NCBI GenBank assembly: GCA_004794655.1
Contig: SMMW01000018.1
Span: 1,256,501-1,320,500, forward strand
Length of the DNA stretch: 64,000 nucleotides
DNA from: Marisa cornuarietis
Taxonomy: Eukaryota; Mollusca; Gastropoda; Architaenioglossa; Ampullariidae
Direction of reading: 5' to 3'
Each line of letters starts with the position of its first letter. Within the stretch, counting starts at the first letter, position 1. Shown here in pieces: positions 46,761 through 58,040 of this stretch. The notes under the pieces were generated by a model. The model was given only the letters and a program-made list of their open reading frames with translations, made no database searches and was not told the origin of the DNA. The position numbers were made by a program, and so were the translations under genes.

Positions 46761-49589
46761 TGTCGGGAGTAAAGATACGAGCGTTGTTGTCGTGCAAGTC
46801 TCACGTTTTTCCTGTTTAGTTTTTCTGTCTTACGTTTTAAGCAATGCCTTCCATTCTCGAGCAACTAAACTCCGCGCAGCTAAACACAAAGAACGGGATT
46901 TAGTGTTTCCACAGACTCTGTCTTAACAGCAGCCGCGTCACATATTTCTTCATGCTCCGGCAAAATCACGACATCGACTCTGAAGAAAACGACTCCATTT
47001 TAAAACGTTTCCGACTATGTGCCACACAGAGTTAGGAGAGATGAGCGCAGTTCATTCAAATTTAAAAAAAGGAAATAGCTTAACCATAAAACGTTGCTTT
47101 TTTTAATAAAGCATAATATATAATGAGATTAATAAAGTAACACACAGGACCAAAAAGTATAAAAAGTAACAAATAATTAAACGATACGCAAACAACTGGA
47201 TTCACTTTAAGTACTTACATACCTGCTTTCGTGATCTTTGACACAGTAATACAATATCTGGCTAAGCAAGTAATCTGGGAGGGGAGGTTATGAAGGATGA
47301 GAAACTATCTGTAGGGTTGAAGAAAGGTGCGTTTAATCATACTGTGCGATTTGACAGACTGGACATTGATCTGAAGATGTAGAAGTCATCTCAAAACATA
47401 AATTTTGATAAGTCTTTCAAGATGACAATAGAGCGCTGTGGCTCAACTGGTGTCACTTTTGTAACAGCTGCTTTATTGCCGACATCGTATGTTTGGTGAT
47501 GTTCTTGCCTAAAATAAGAAAAAAAGCATCGCGTCTCTTTATTTGCCTGTTGTGTGACGACCTGCCTGCAAGGTCTCAAGACTTACCTCCCCTTCTCTCT
47601 TAGATTACCTCCCCTTTTCTTTGTCGCGTTACGTCCTTCTTCTCCTACAGCTTTTTCTTCTTTTATTCGCTCTTCGTTATTTTTGTCTGTGTTCCCTCAA
47701 AAACTTTACAGTAAATGGTACTTTTGTGTAAACTGCACTTTAAACCCTGCAGTATCGCGTTGTGATGTATAACTTCCCCCGAAACCCCTTCCCCTACCCC
47801 CCCGTCCCCTCCACCTCATGCTTCCTGGATCGTCTGGGGAGCGCGGGGTCAACGTATTTCATGCGCCAACGATAGCGGAAAGGGAAATTAATTTTGTGGA
47901 CTCGTTCTTTCTAAAAGTTCTGAGTCCGTGATAGAAAACCACAAGCCTGTTGTTGTCCGTGATTAATTTTTGAGCGGCGGTGTTCTCATTGCGTGGAAGA
48001 AAAACATTCAGCGCATGCGGAACGCTGGCAGGAACACCCCGATAAATACCGTCTGCAGTCCCTGAATGGAGTGACTCCATATTCCCAAACGGGATAATCT
48101 TCGAGCAAACAGAGTTCTCTGCCTGCTTTTGCCTTTGAAGTCGCGCGGCTGCGCCATTTTGATAATCGGCACGTTTAGTAGTCGGCAGAGCAGGGCCCAG
48201 ATTGTTTCTCGATCTCATGGAGAAACGCTAGTGAGAGTGCTTACCCCCCTTTGCAGGAAAGACTGGCGTCTGAACATGGCGTGCCAGCCGGGCGTGGCGG
48301 TCACGATTACTGGAATAATTGCCACCGTGACGTCAGGGACAGGAAATTAAAATGATTCCATTTCTCCCTTCAATCCCCCTACCACTCTCCACCTCTTTCT
48401 ACCTTCTCTTCTTCCTTCACCTCCTCTGTGTATTCTGGTGCACGGGCGTTTTATTCGTTGATAAGGACCACTAGGATAAATAATTATTTTCAAGCGATTA
48501 GGTTACATTCATGACAAAAGGGGACTTTCAAATGATGTTCATACTGTTATATTTTCGGATTCTACTCTTCCAAAGAGTGTTTATGTCTTATAAAGCGACA
48601 TTTATTTCTTGATGGAATGTTCACTTCTCTAAACAATGTTCACTTTTGTAAATGAGACTGTACTGATACCACCTTTTATCCACATGGGATGAAACTCGCT
48701 AGAGAAACTAGACGCGGAATGCCACACAATGATAAATTAGGTCTTTGCAGGATCTTTTTTTCAATCATTGCATTTTCCTAAAGAGATGGTTGGCGAACGT
48801 AATTCTCATAATTACACAAAATTAGAGATTTTAATCGGCTCAACGATTGTTCGGCTTTCTAGCCGTCCATAGTTCTATGAAACGAGATTAGCCCCGCCGG
48901 TAGAAATGACAAGGTCTGTGCACCATGAAGAGTGAGTTTACTCTTTGCCGCACAGTCGTTGCGCCGCGCCGCTAGGACTGTCCGCGTCGATGCGTCGTCC
49001 GCTATTAGATGAAAGATCACCTGCCGCATGCGACAGGCTGCTGCACAATCAGCTCCACCTGGCGGAAAATTGTTCTTCTCAAGCACGTGAGAGCTGCATT
49101 CATAGACCTTATCGCCGGGGCTGCCTCCGGGTCTTATTTCTAGTGCAGCGTGTCCGACATGATAAGATAAAGAGGACCCCTGCAGCTCAACAACCTGTGT
49201 CACCAGTTAGCGCCATTTGCACACTATACTTCCTTCTCCTGTTTTTTCTTCTGAATTTTCTTGAAAAAAAAATACGAAGTTGAAAAGTTTTAATGAAAAC
49301 ATTTAAACAAATAATTTAGTTAAATTCTTCTATTCGTTTTATTTTCCCGCTCATTGCTTAGTTTGTCATTTTCATGTAAGCACTGTTCACGTTTGTTAGT
49401 CTTTTTTTATCAGCAATCGATAGTATTTGGTATGCAGCGCATCAAACTCGCTCCTACGCAGGGAAAAATATTAATTATTGTTGTTGCTACTATTATTATC
49501 ATTATCATCATAATCAACATTCTCATCATAATCATCATCATTTGCATATATTTTCTTTATTTGTACTTATGTTTTTCAATAAATAATTC
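46757..49589. other. No gene called; nonrepetitive blocks
   Basis: 47850-48350 and 48920-49180 are nonrepetitive and GC-balanced. Opposite-strand frames overlap in both (119 codons minus at 47859-48218; 114 minus and 112 plus at 48859-49283). None has a recognisable motif. 48950-49170 has GATA-type words (CTTATCGCC and GATAAGATAA at 49161-49170) and CACGTG. 49478-49545 is an ATT/ATC-rich run. Confidence 0.4.
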
Positions 49590-49812
49590 AAATAAAATGC
49601 TGTGGGGGCGGTTAATCACCTTGTCTAAGGCCCAGTATGAGGCAGGCTGAGCCCAGCCTTCAACCGTTTTGACCTACTCTAATAAATCAGGTAGCCATTT
49701 CTGTATGACAGGTGCTGTGTGGCAAGGGGAGTTAATCAGCTAAAGCCCTAAAAGGGTGTCGAATCAGCGACCTTCTTGCTAGTCAAATACACCAGCCATC
49801 AGGTTATGGTAA
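49590..49812 (-). mobile_element. Probable SINE relic
   Basis: The minus strand has GATGGCTGGTGTATTTGAC, then GGTCGCTGATTCGACACC, resembling eroded A and B boxes. A body follows that includes AACTCCCCTTGCCACACAGC, then TAACCGCCCCCACAGC. The A box is poor, so this is a tentative call. Confidence 0.4.
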
Positions 49813-51049
49813 CTCGAGAACATATATAAATTATGGTTTTATCTCGTGACTCCATCCGGGAGCTTTCCGTGGGTATGTGTGTCATTGGGGGAGAGGGAGA
49901 CAATGCACTTTTCAACTCTCCAGCTAGGGCTCGGTTTCATGATTCAATGATTGGGTGCTGTCCATGCGTGACGTTGACTCTTCCACACTTATTGAGCTAA
50001 AACTGACTTTTTGTACATACATGCGTTATTTACAATAATGTACGACGGCCGTGTTCTGGAGCATTGCTGGACCGACAGATACAGAACACCAGAAGGACAT
50101 GCCTCAGAACACAAGAATGACCAATCAAAAACACGCCAGAAGCGGACATCAAAACATACTAACAGACCTCGATCTCGAAGGTAAAACGGAAGCTGATCTT
50201 TCATATTGATCTCCGCTGTTACGAGTAACAGAAGAGCTTGTGCATCCTAAACCCCTCACCGGATAGCCAGCTAGTGCAGTAGAGTAAGGAACACGACAGA
50301 CATGGAAGATGATCTATAGGGGCTGGACTGGGGGAGAGGACCCAGCAACAGCAAGTTCTGCTTTTAGTAAGTGGGAAAAAAGGAAGTCATCCGAGGCCAG
50401 AATGTATTGACGATACCTGGACAATTGCTGCACCTGCTGCTCAGTCTGAATACGCATTGAGCAGGTGTGAAGTTACCTTGTTTCAGGCCTTGTTTACTGG
50501 TGTTGAACAATGCCGAGGGCATTGCTACGCAGAGAGACAGAGACAGCGAAAGCCGCATAGAGAGAGTGAGACAGAGAGCGAGAGACACTGAGAGACAGAG
50601 ACTGAGAGACAGATACAGTGAGAAATCAGTTGTTTTTTATTGTCACCTCTCCTTATACCGTGCAGGGTGGGAGCCAGTGGGGCGGCCACAGTCTGACAAT
50701 GAGTCGGGTGACAGCCTGATCCTCAGCTGCTCTCCATTGAAGTCCCTCCGTCCGTTACGCTTAAAATAGAACCTTTTATGACACCGCATGGGAAAGTCTC
50801 CGTACACAGTCACGCAGGGGTAGGACCGCAGCAAGGTTTTAAAAGCTTTCTGAACTCGTAAAGTTTGCGTCATATTGTGAATTCCTGATCGTTTTAAGGT
50901 GAGTTATTCGCCCACCCGACTCCGAGCATAGAGCGTGGGAATCACTGGGTGTTTTGTGCGTGTGGATTACAAACAAGGGTTGTTTATCATTGCCCATGCT
51001 CACCCATGGTAGACTTGTTCAGGTCGATTGTTAGGAAGTCATCTTTCAT
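49813..51049. other. No gene recognised; GAGACA-rich run
   Basis: 50527-50625 is a degenerate GAGACA/GAGAGA repeat. Frames at 49989-50204 (minus) and 50467-50769 (plus) carry no motif. Confidence 0.5.
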
Positions 51050-51235
51050 TGGCGGTTAATGTTTTACGAGTTGGCAGCTACGGCTACATCACGGCAAGCT
51101 AGTCCAGGTGCTACAGGTGCTACATCCAGAGAGAAATGACATTTGCCGTGGTTGAGAAGAGATTTGAACCTGAAGCCCACGATTTGCACTCTTGCTGATT
51201 AACACTTTACCACCGAAGCACTGGAGTTTCCGGAT
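51050..51235 (-). mobile_element. tRNA-headed SINE, same family as 21423
   Basis: The minus strand starts with CTTCGGTGGTAAAGTG (A-box region, 51204-51219) and has the B box AGGTTCAAATCTC at 51169-51181. The tail GCCGTGATGTAGCCGTAG, then CTCGTAAAACATTAACC, matches the tail of the SINE at 21423 (GCCGTGATATAGCCTTAG, then GTAAAACACCAA). Confidence 0.7.
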
Positions 51236-51416
51236 TATAACGAGGATTGTCTTCGTGGTCATACGAACCTAAAGTAAGTGGCAGCCGATTATGTTTCTAA
51301 CGCCCAGAAATAATTTTTGTGTGAAATGCAAATGAACGAATATACATGTAAATACAATGGACTCGCAGACAGACGGAGAGGCAGAGACACCAGAGACACA
51401 GAAACAGTATCCTGTT

Positions 51417-51418
<2 letters not shown>

Positions 51419-51449
<31 letters not shown>

Positions 51450-51450
51450 G
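51419..51450. repeat. (CA)n microsatellite
   Basis: About 15 CA units, the first of three CA runs within 600 bp. Confidence 0.95.
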
Positions 51451-51661
51451 CATATATACGTGTGTACAAATACACACCCACGCAAATATACTTATATATA
51501 CATAAAACCGACATATTGACGTTCACACATATAAATATATGTATGCGCAAATCCATAGAATTACACAAGCAATAACGCACAAACATACAATAGTATTCCA
51601 CCTGGTGCACTGAACAGTACTGTGAATACTATAAATTCTAAGGTTCGGGAGAACGAGTGTG

Positions 51662-51662
<1 letters not shown>

Positions 51663-51716
<54 letters not shown>

Positions 51717-51770
51717 ACAGACTTAAACACACACACACGCGTACACGCGCGCGCACGCACACACACAAGC
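51663..51770. repeat. (CA)n microsatellite plus CA/CG mix
   Basis: A pure CA run at 51663-51714, then a mixed segment with GCGCGC at 51747-51752. Confidence 0.93.
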
Positions 51771-51948
51771 AAGCGCCGGTAACTAACTTATTCTGTTATT
51801 ACGTCTTATTTTCAATTGAATACAGCAGGCCTGACTGCACCTTGATTCACACCTTAATTTCATACATTGAATCGTTCTTTACAACTAGTGTGCAATATCC
51901 TCTCACTTTTTGATTCTCTTCCTCTCTACACATATAAATAGAAAACAA

Positions 51949-52012
<64 letters not shown>

Positions 52013-52050
52013 GTGTTAAGGAGATTGAGAGAGAGAGTGTGTGTGTGTGT
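51949..52050. repeat. (CA)n with GA/GT end
   Basis: A pure CA run to 52006, then GAAAGAGTG, GAGAGAGAGAG and GTGTGTGTGT by 52050. The CA and GT ends are complementary and can fold back. Confidence 0.93.
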
Positions 52051-52060
52051 TTCTGTCACG

Positions 52061-52216
52061 ATGAATGCAAATTTGGAGGCTTTGAACAACCAGGTGCGTG
52101 AGAACGTCTCGTTGTTTGCACGTCAAATACGCCACCTAGCGCCTCGTCGCCAAACTAAACAGTACAACTTCATGCGTGCCCAGGTGCATGAACTAGTCGT
52201 ACAGATGTTGATGTAA
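52061..52216 (+). CDS. Short open frame with BESS-like pattern (very tentative)
   Basis: 51 codons from an ATG to TAA. The core VSLFARQIRHLAPRRQTKQ, then FMRAQVHELVVQMLM, has the hydrophobic spacing of a BESS motif, the short C-terminal protein-interaction motif found in MADF-domain proteins: an F/L pair, a P/R turn, then an amphipathic helix ending in LV..ML. No MADF domain or splice partner is visible upstream, where there is only a CA/GT repeat. It could be a last-exon or transposon-protein fragment, or chance. Confidence 0.15.
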   Translation: MNANLEALNNQVRENVSLFARQIRHLAPRRQTKQYNFMRAQVHELVVQMLM

Positions 52217-55200
52217 GGTAAGACGCATTTTTTTCACCAAGAAAGGCAGCGCCTTACAAAGGCATAACACCATGGTTTTGTCTTCAAGTCTACTTTAAAG
52301 ACTGCATTTTTAAACAGGGAACCTGCCTGTATAAACTTTCAAAATTAATTAAAAATGAAAACATCTATAGTTTACATCTAAACAATCTATTATATATTAT
52401 ACAAAGAAACACCCGTAGTCAGAAAGGGAGATAACTTGCTGTGTTGAGCCCTCCATGTTGTCTACTTGGTCTATCTATAATTATTGCAAATTTCTTACTC
52501 TGATTTTTATTTGTACACCCTAAAAATCGTAACTAACAAAGTAGTGAAGTTGTGCAACTTTGAAATATGAAGGCGAAATGGAAACGGTGCAGACGTAAGC
52601 GACTGGGTTTTGATCATCCCGATACGATTTGCTACACTTAGACACAGCTGTAGCATCACTTCGTTACAAGCACGCCCATCATTGCTGAACACACTGGGAG
52701 GTGCGGTGACCCTCTTTGGTTTTGTCCAAACAAAGAGTATTCCTGTGGACAGCGGATCGATGTGGTTGCAAACACGTCCAAATGGTCTTTGATGATGCTA
52801 CGTCCGAGGGCCGCCTCTGTACACAGACAAGAAAATATTCAGCCTCAAGAAAATTATGCAAAAAATACCAGCATTTGTCACTTGTTAGCGTGAAATTTAT
52901 GGATTGTTTTCCTTCACAGTGCAAATCAAACACTGTCTGTACAACGCTATGCATTTTATTATTTGCCAAGGAGTGGAGGGCGAGAAGGAAAAGGAGGAGC
53001 AGAAGGAAAAAAGAAGAAACACAACAAGAATAAGAAGAAGGTAGAATAGACAAAATTTAAAACTTATATGTAATCCATTGTTATATTTCATGGACTTCAT
53101 ATGACGTCCTGCATCTCCTTCTTGTAGTAAGGTTAGACAGTTCCAAAATCACGGGAATCAGCAGTAAATATCACAATAAAACCATTGAAAGTCTTGATAG
53201 ACTGCATGTCAAGACCGACAAATCTCCTGCAACGAAATTGGGAACCATGTGCCGATCCAACAGTATTACAGAAAATCAACCCGGCTCTCTGCACAAAACA
53301 GTTACATGCAGGGCCAGAACATGGCACAATAGACTACACTTGGGAATCATCCGTTGATTTATACAAGGACAAGAACAGGTTTTAGGGAAGCAAAGAAGAA
53401 GTTACCACAACAGAGCAACAAAGTCGAAAGAGAAGAAACGGAAGGAGAAAGTATAAAATGGAAAGAGTCAAGGAGCATGAAAATATTGTCAGGTTAGTGA
53501 AACAGACGATGTGTAGATGTGACCCGTGTTCTATCTGTTTCTTCACGCGAAGATCAGACGGAACTTTCCGCTCCAGTTCTCAGTGGGAGTACATGGGCTA
53601 TAACTCAAGGCAGAGCATTCTTGTGTTTGTTGAGGACGACAGCCATTAACCAGCTGACTTTTTTGGCAATCGTTCAATGACAGCTTTTGTAGATGCAGCC
53701 CCGCTTTGACAAGCAAGCCACTCGGTGTAATAAAAGCGGTTTTGCTGGTACGGCATTTTATTTCTACATTAATATAGTAGTTGTCACGACTAGTTTTGGT
53801 TGTCGGCCTTAGTTCAACATCGACGGACAACTCTGCTCTTTTCATGCATTATCTGCCCCTTTTGCACGCCATTATCGAAATCAGAATGCACTTTTGACTC
53901 TAGTCTAGCTTAGCCCTTTTGCTCCACTACCAATAATTATGAAATATTTCCTCGAATATGATATATAAAAGTATGAATGTATTATTATTATTATAGCTTG
54001 TAATGGTTACAAACTGTGATTAAGACTATTCAGTGTTCCATAAGAAGGAAGCTGGAATCTATTGTATTCTCTGATCTTCCTGTGCCAGGTTTAGAGCAGG
54101 AAGGATCGCTCAATTAAGGAACGGCTAAAGGTATTCATATAAATACTTAATGGAATTTGAAGAATATTTTGTTGTTGCTGTTTCGGGTTTGGATTAGATT
54201 AGGTTTAATGTAAGCCCGTATCCCGAGAACGATCGACGAAAAAAAGGTGATATTATCCCAGATTTTAAGAAACATTATCTTGTACTGACATCTTCTCTAC
54301 ATGTCCCTATGCCAGTATAAGCGACCACTCATGTAAAATTAAAAGCATACTCTTCGCGTCCCCTGTAACAAAACCAGGCAGCCATCTGACTATCAGCAGT
54401 GTCATAAAATCTATCATGGAGCATGAGTATGAACAGTTTTGAAATCAAAGACTTAACGCAGAGCAGTTCAAGAAAAGCCCTAAAAAATTTTGCAATGCTC
54501 ACAGTGAACAAAACATACGAAAATACAGGGGCAGGGTATTCAAAGTATTGGCTTACAGGCACCAATATGCCAACTAATTGGCCTCAAGCAGAGCAAGCTA
54601 GGATCTATCAGAGTCAGATCAGCGTCAACAACAGGAAAAAAGTGACAATGTGCACTCAGGTAGACCTTTAAGGATACGGTTGACTGACGACTCGGCAGTC
54701 AGTTCGGTCTCGTCTATTTTTGTTTGTGACACTCGATATCGTGCTCACTGATCCACGTTTTGTTTGTTTGTTTATTTGTTTTTTACACTGCGAGGTAACA
54801 CGTGCTCGACGACAAAGAGGTAAGAAAGAGGGGAGGGGTTTACTATCCGCTTCTAAAGCTTCACAGGTGTGTAATAAAATTCCATTCGCATTCGTCAAGT
54901 TTTTTCCCCTGTAAATAGATAGTGCATCTGTTGATGTCGCTGGAGCCTTCGATCGCCAGCTGTTTTATTATTCAGAAAATCTTAAGGATTAGGACAATGT
55001 CGCCAAGTTATTCCCAGTGGGCAACAGCCAGACCACGGAGGTATACTGCACATCCGAGGTCTGATCTATTTAGCGCTTGTAGTGTTTAACGATTTCTGGC
55101 AAGGACATCCTAGGCTAGACAAGAACTTCTTTGAATTAACGGAATTAACTAAAATGTGTTACGTAAGCTGCAAGAGGATGACCAATGAGCACGTGTCGAC

Positions 55201-55955
55201 GCGTTTTGAAGTTCAAGGAACAACTTCGGTTGTGATCTGGTTGCTGAATGCACGGTGAAATCGGATTAATGTTGAACTGCAGTATGCACGTCTAAAGGCA
55301 ATGTTAAGTAAAATATGGAAGTCTGACATTTATTAAGTGAACGCTAGATGCAATTTGTAAGCAAAATATGCATGTCTGGAGACAATTTTATGGGACAAAA
55401 ATGGGGATCATCAATGTCAGGACAACACATGCCCTGCCATCACACCATCTTTAGCCAGCATCTCCAGACTTCGCTAGACACAGGCCGAGACTTTGACTAC
55501 AACTCCCCCAAGCCCCAGGACCTCACGTCAAGGAAAGCCAAGCGAAAACACTACACGGCACCACGCATAATAATGCACATGCCTTAACTATGCACGTGCA
55601 ATTCATTTCTGGAATACGCCTGCGTCTTGTGGGGGGGGGAGAGGAGAGAGAGAGAGAAATGTTGGGGGTAGAGGCTGGAGAGTTTAAACTCTGCTGCCGA
55701 TGAGGTGGGTCTCGGCCGGCATTCCATGAATAAACAATACGCACTGACAACCTTCAGCCCACTAATCATGGTGGTGTGCCTGACCTGTCTGAACTCCGCC
55801 CTGCCATGAGATGGTCTTGCACACGCCTCACTTTAAATTTAATTTTTATGATAATGAATATGATGACGATTATCACCATGATTATGATGAGGATGATTAT
55901 AATTTATTTTCATTGACTGTTTCAGATGTACAGTCGTGGTCATATGGGGACTAAG
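52217..55955. other. No gene recognised
   Basis: Plus-strand frames at 52716-53033 (Arg/Lys/Glu-rich end), 53185-53385, 53458-53649, 54423-54671 and 55348-55587 have balanced composition and no named motif. 55618-55660 is a GA-rich run. I see no repeats with family members elsewhere in the window. Confidence 0.45.
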
Positions 55956-55974
55956 CCCGCTAGGGGGCGCGCGG
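55956..55974 (+). promoter_or_regulatory. CTCF-like motif
   Basis: CCCGCTAGGGGGCGCGCGG, the best plus-strand match in the window to the animal CTCF core. Motif only. Confidence 0.35.
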
Positions 55975-56913
55975 TTCCTGGCGCGAAAACATCAACGATA
56001 AAGGCAACGCGTTTGTTGGGATCGGCTAAGCTTTCTCTGGAGAGTTCCGTCATCTTTATGTAGAGCGGGTAGCAGGGTGGTTGGGTGGGAGGTCGTGCCT
56101 CCCCCATGCCGACGGAGGAGTTAACCTTTAACCTCTTTCTTTGCTTTGATTGATCTCCTGACCTCGATGAATCTCCTTCATTTGGATCGCCATGCTATTG
56201 CGACACACCATAATGCCTTCAGAAGAACTCAACAAGAGGACTACAGTTACAACTCAGACAAGTCAGACTCTGCCCACAAATCCTTCTTCTCCTCCTCCTC
56301 CTCCATCACCTAGATAGACGTAAACTGCAGTCGTGTGGGTAACTTGTTCGACTTCGGATCAAAGTGTGACAGGTTCAAAGTTTGCTTATGTAATACACTT
56401 AAAAGATAAAAAAAGCCTGCCAAACTAGCAGGGATGGGTATGTGATTTATTATTATGGATGGAAAATGTGACAATAAGAGAGGACATGTCTCAAAATTTC
56501 TAATGTTGGTCCTTAGTCACGGTGGCCATCACCTTTCAGACCAGTATGATTTCGCTACAAAGTCCTGTATAACAACCAAGATGGCGGTCTCACGCGATTA
56601 CTTGCAGCGAACGCTTGTTTGTAGACCAACAGAACTAGGAAGACTTCTCTCGGCTGGTGCCAGTGTCCATAGACTGGGTCAATGCTCGCCGGACACTATG
56701 GGTCAGCCATCGACCCCGACCCGCACAGCGGAACTTAAGAAGTCGGAGATGACCAAACATGGGAACTAAAAATAGCTACTGGATGGTAATATTAGGAAGT
56801 AATGGGACTTTGAAAACAGTCTACTCTTTCTCCATCAAATCCATCTATCTGACTAGCTAGTTATCGTCTAGCCAGCTTTTTCTTTACCATCCAGTTATTA
56901 TGACAGGCTTATT

Positions 56914-56916
<3 letters not shown>
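55975..56916. other. No gene recognised
   Basis: A (CTC)n run lies at 56286-56305. A possible eroded SINE around 56335-56400 (GACAGGTTCAAAGTTTG resembles a B box) lacks an A box. The 104-codon frame at 56455-56769 has no motif. Confidence 0.45.
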
Positions 56917-56971
<55 letters not shown>

Positions 56972-56972
56972 G
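56917..56972. repeat. (TG)n(GA)n microsatellite
   Basis: TG run followed by seven GA units. Confidence 0.95.
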
Positions 56973-57429
56973 ATCAGCGGACCACCTCTTTTACAGAGAT
57001 GAAGGATGAGAGGAACAAAATTGTTCAAGATAGTGAGTGGTCTGGTGTCCTCAAGAAGACATCGACTCTATCTTTGTAGTCATGGCAACCGAAAGAGGTC
57101 ACGGTCTTAATGATCTGGTCAGCGAAGGGGTAATCTGACCCTAAAGCGGCCATCTCCTCGTTTCCGTCCGGTATCGACTGGTCGTGACTGGACACTGGTC
57201 AGCTTTGGCAGGGCTTCATTTTCTCCTAATACCCAATCATGAATGATGCATGAGTAAAAGGTCCCCGGGGTAGCCGGAAGGCAAAAACCGCCAGATTGCT
57301 GTTAGAGGCTTGTCGAGATCTTGTTTGGGACTTCCGGTCCATGGAGTTGACAATCGCCTTTGATATTTGTCTGGAAACGGGCAACTGTTCCCGGCAACGC
57401 TCCTCGGGTCTGTGACTCAGGGGCATCCA
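56973..57429. other. No gene recognised
   Basis: Unremarkable nonrepetitive DNA. Confidence 0.5.
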
Positions 57430-58040
57430 TTTTATTATCTCCTTTCTTTCTTTCTTTCAGTATTTTACTTCCTTTTTCTTCTTTCTTTCTTTCTGGTTTT
57501 TCCGCTAGTTGGTTGGTTGGCTGGCTGTTTCTTTCTTTTTGTTCCTTCGTTCGTTTTTTCTTGCTTTCTTTTTGTTTTTGCTTTTTCTGAGCTCTTATTT
57601 CTTTCTTACATAGACACTTCTTTACCTCATTTTTTTTCTTTTATTCTTTCGTGTCATTTTTGTGATTATTTCTTTCTTTCCTTCCCTCCTTTTTTCTCTC
57701 AATGTTTTTTCTGTTTTTTTGTTTCTTTTATATTGCTTTTTGTTTCTTTTACATTGCTTTTTTACCGTTTCCTTTTACTTTTTTCTTGCAGTTTCTTTCT
57801 TTCAGTTTTTCCCTCCTCCTTTCCTTCTCCGACCTTCCCCTTTTTTTCTTTATTTATTTCAGTTATTTTTTCCTTGTTTTAAAATTTCCTTTCATCGATT
57901 CTTCTTTATTTCTTTGGCTTTGTTTTCTTTCTTCTTTCTTGATTTATTTATTTGCTCAGCTGCTTGTCCACCGCTCTTACATTTAAAGTATCCCTGACTT
58001 TTGTTTCTTTTTCTTTCTCTCCCTTTCTGCCTTTCCACTC
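57430..58040. repeat. Pyrimidine-rich tract, about 600 bp
   Basis: T/C make up most of the plus strand, with TTTCTTTC and CTTTTT words and few purines. Four overlapping Phe/Leu/Ser-rich frames (longest 171 codons, 57367-57882) come from this composition. They read like membrane proteins but lack any consistent motif, and all frames are open at once. Confidence 0.85.

Noticed and set aside
47859..48218. 119-codon minus-strand frame
   Set aside because: Not low complexity, but overlapped by an open plus-strand frame and without a motif. I kept the region only as unique DNA.
56335..56400. Possible SINE head
   Set aside because: It has a B-box-like word only; there is no A box and no body shared with other copies.
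57367..57882. 171-codon Phe/Leu/Ser-rich frame resembling a membrane protein
   Set aside because: It is a direct translation of a pyrimidine-rich tract; other frames over the same DNA are equally open and equally Phe-rich.
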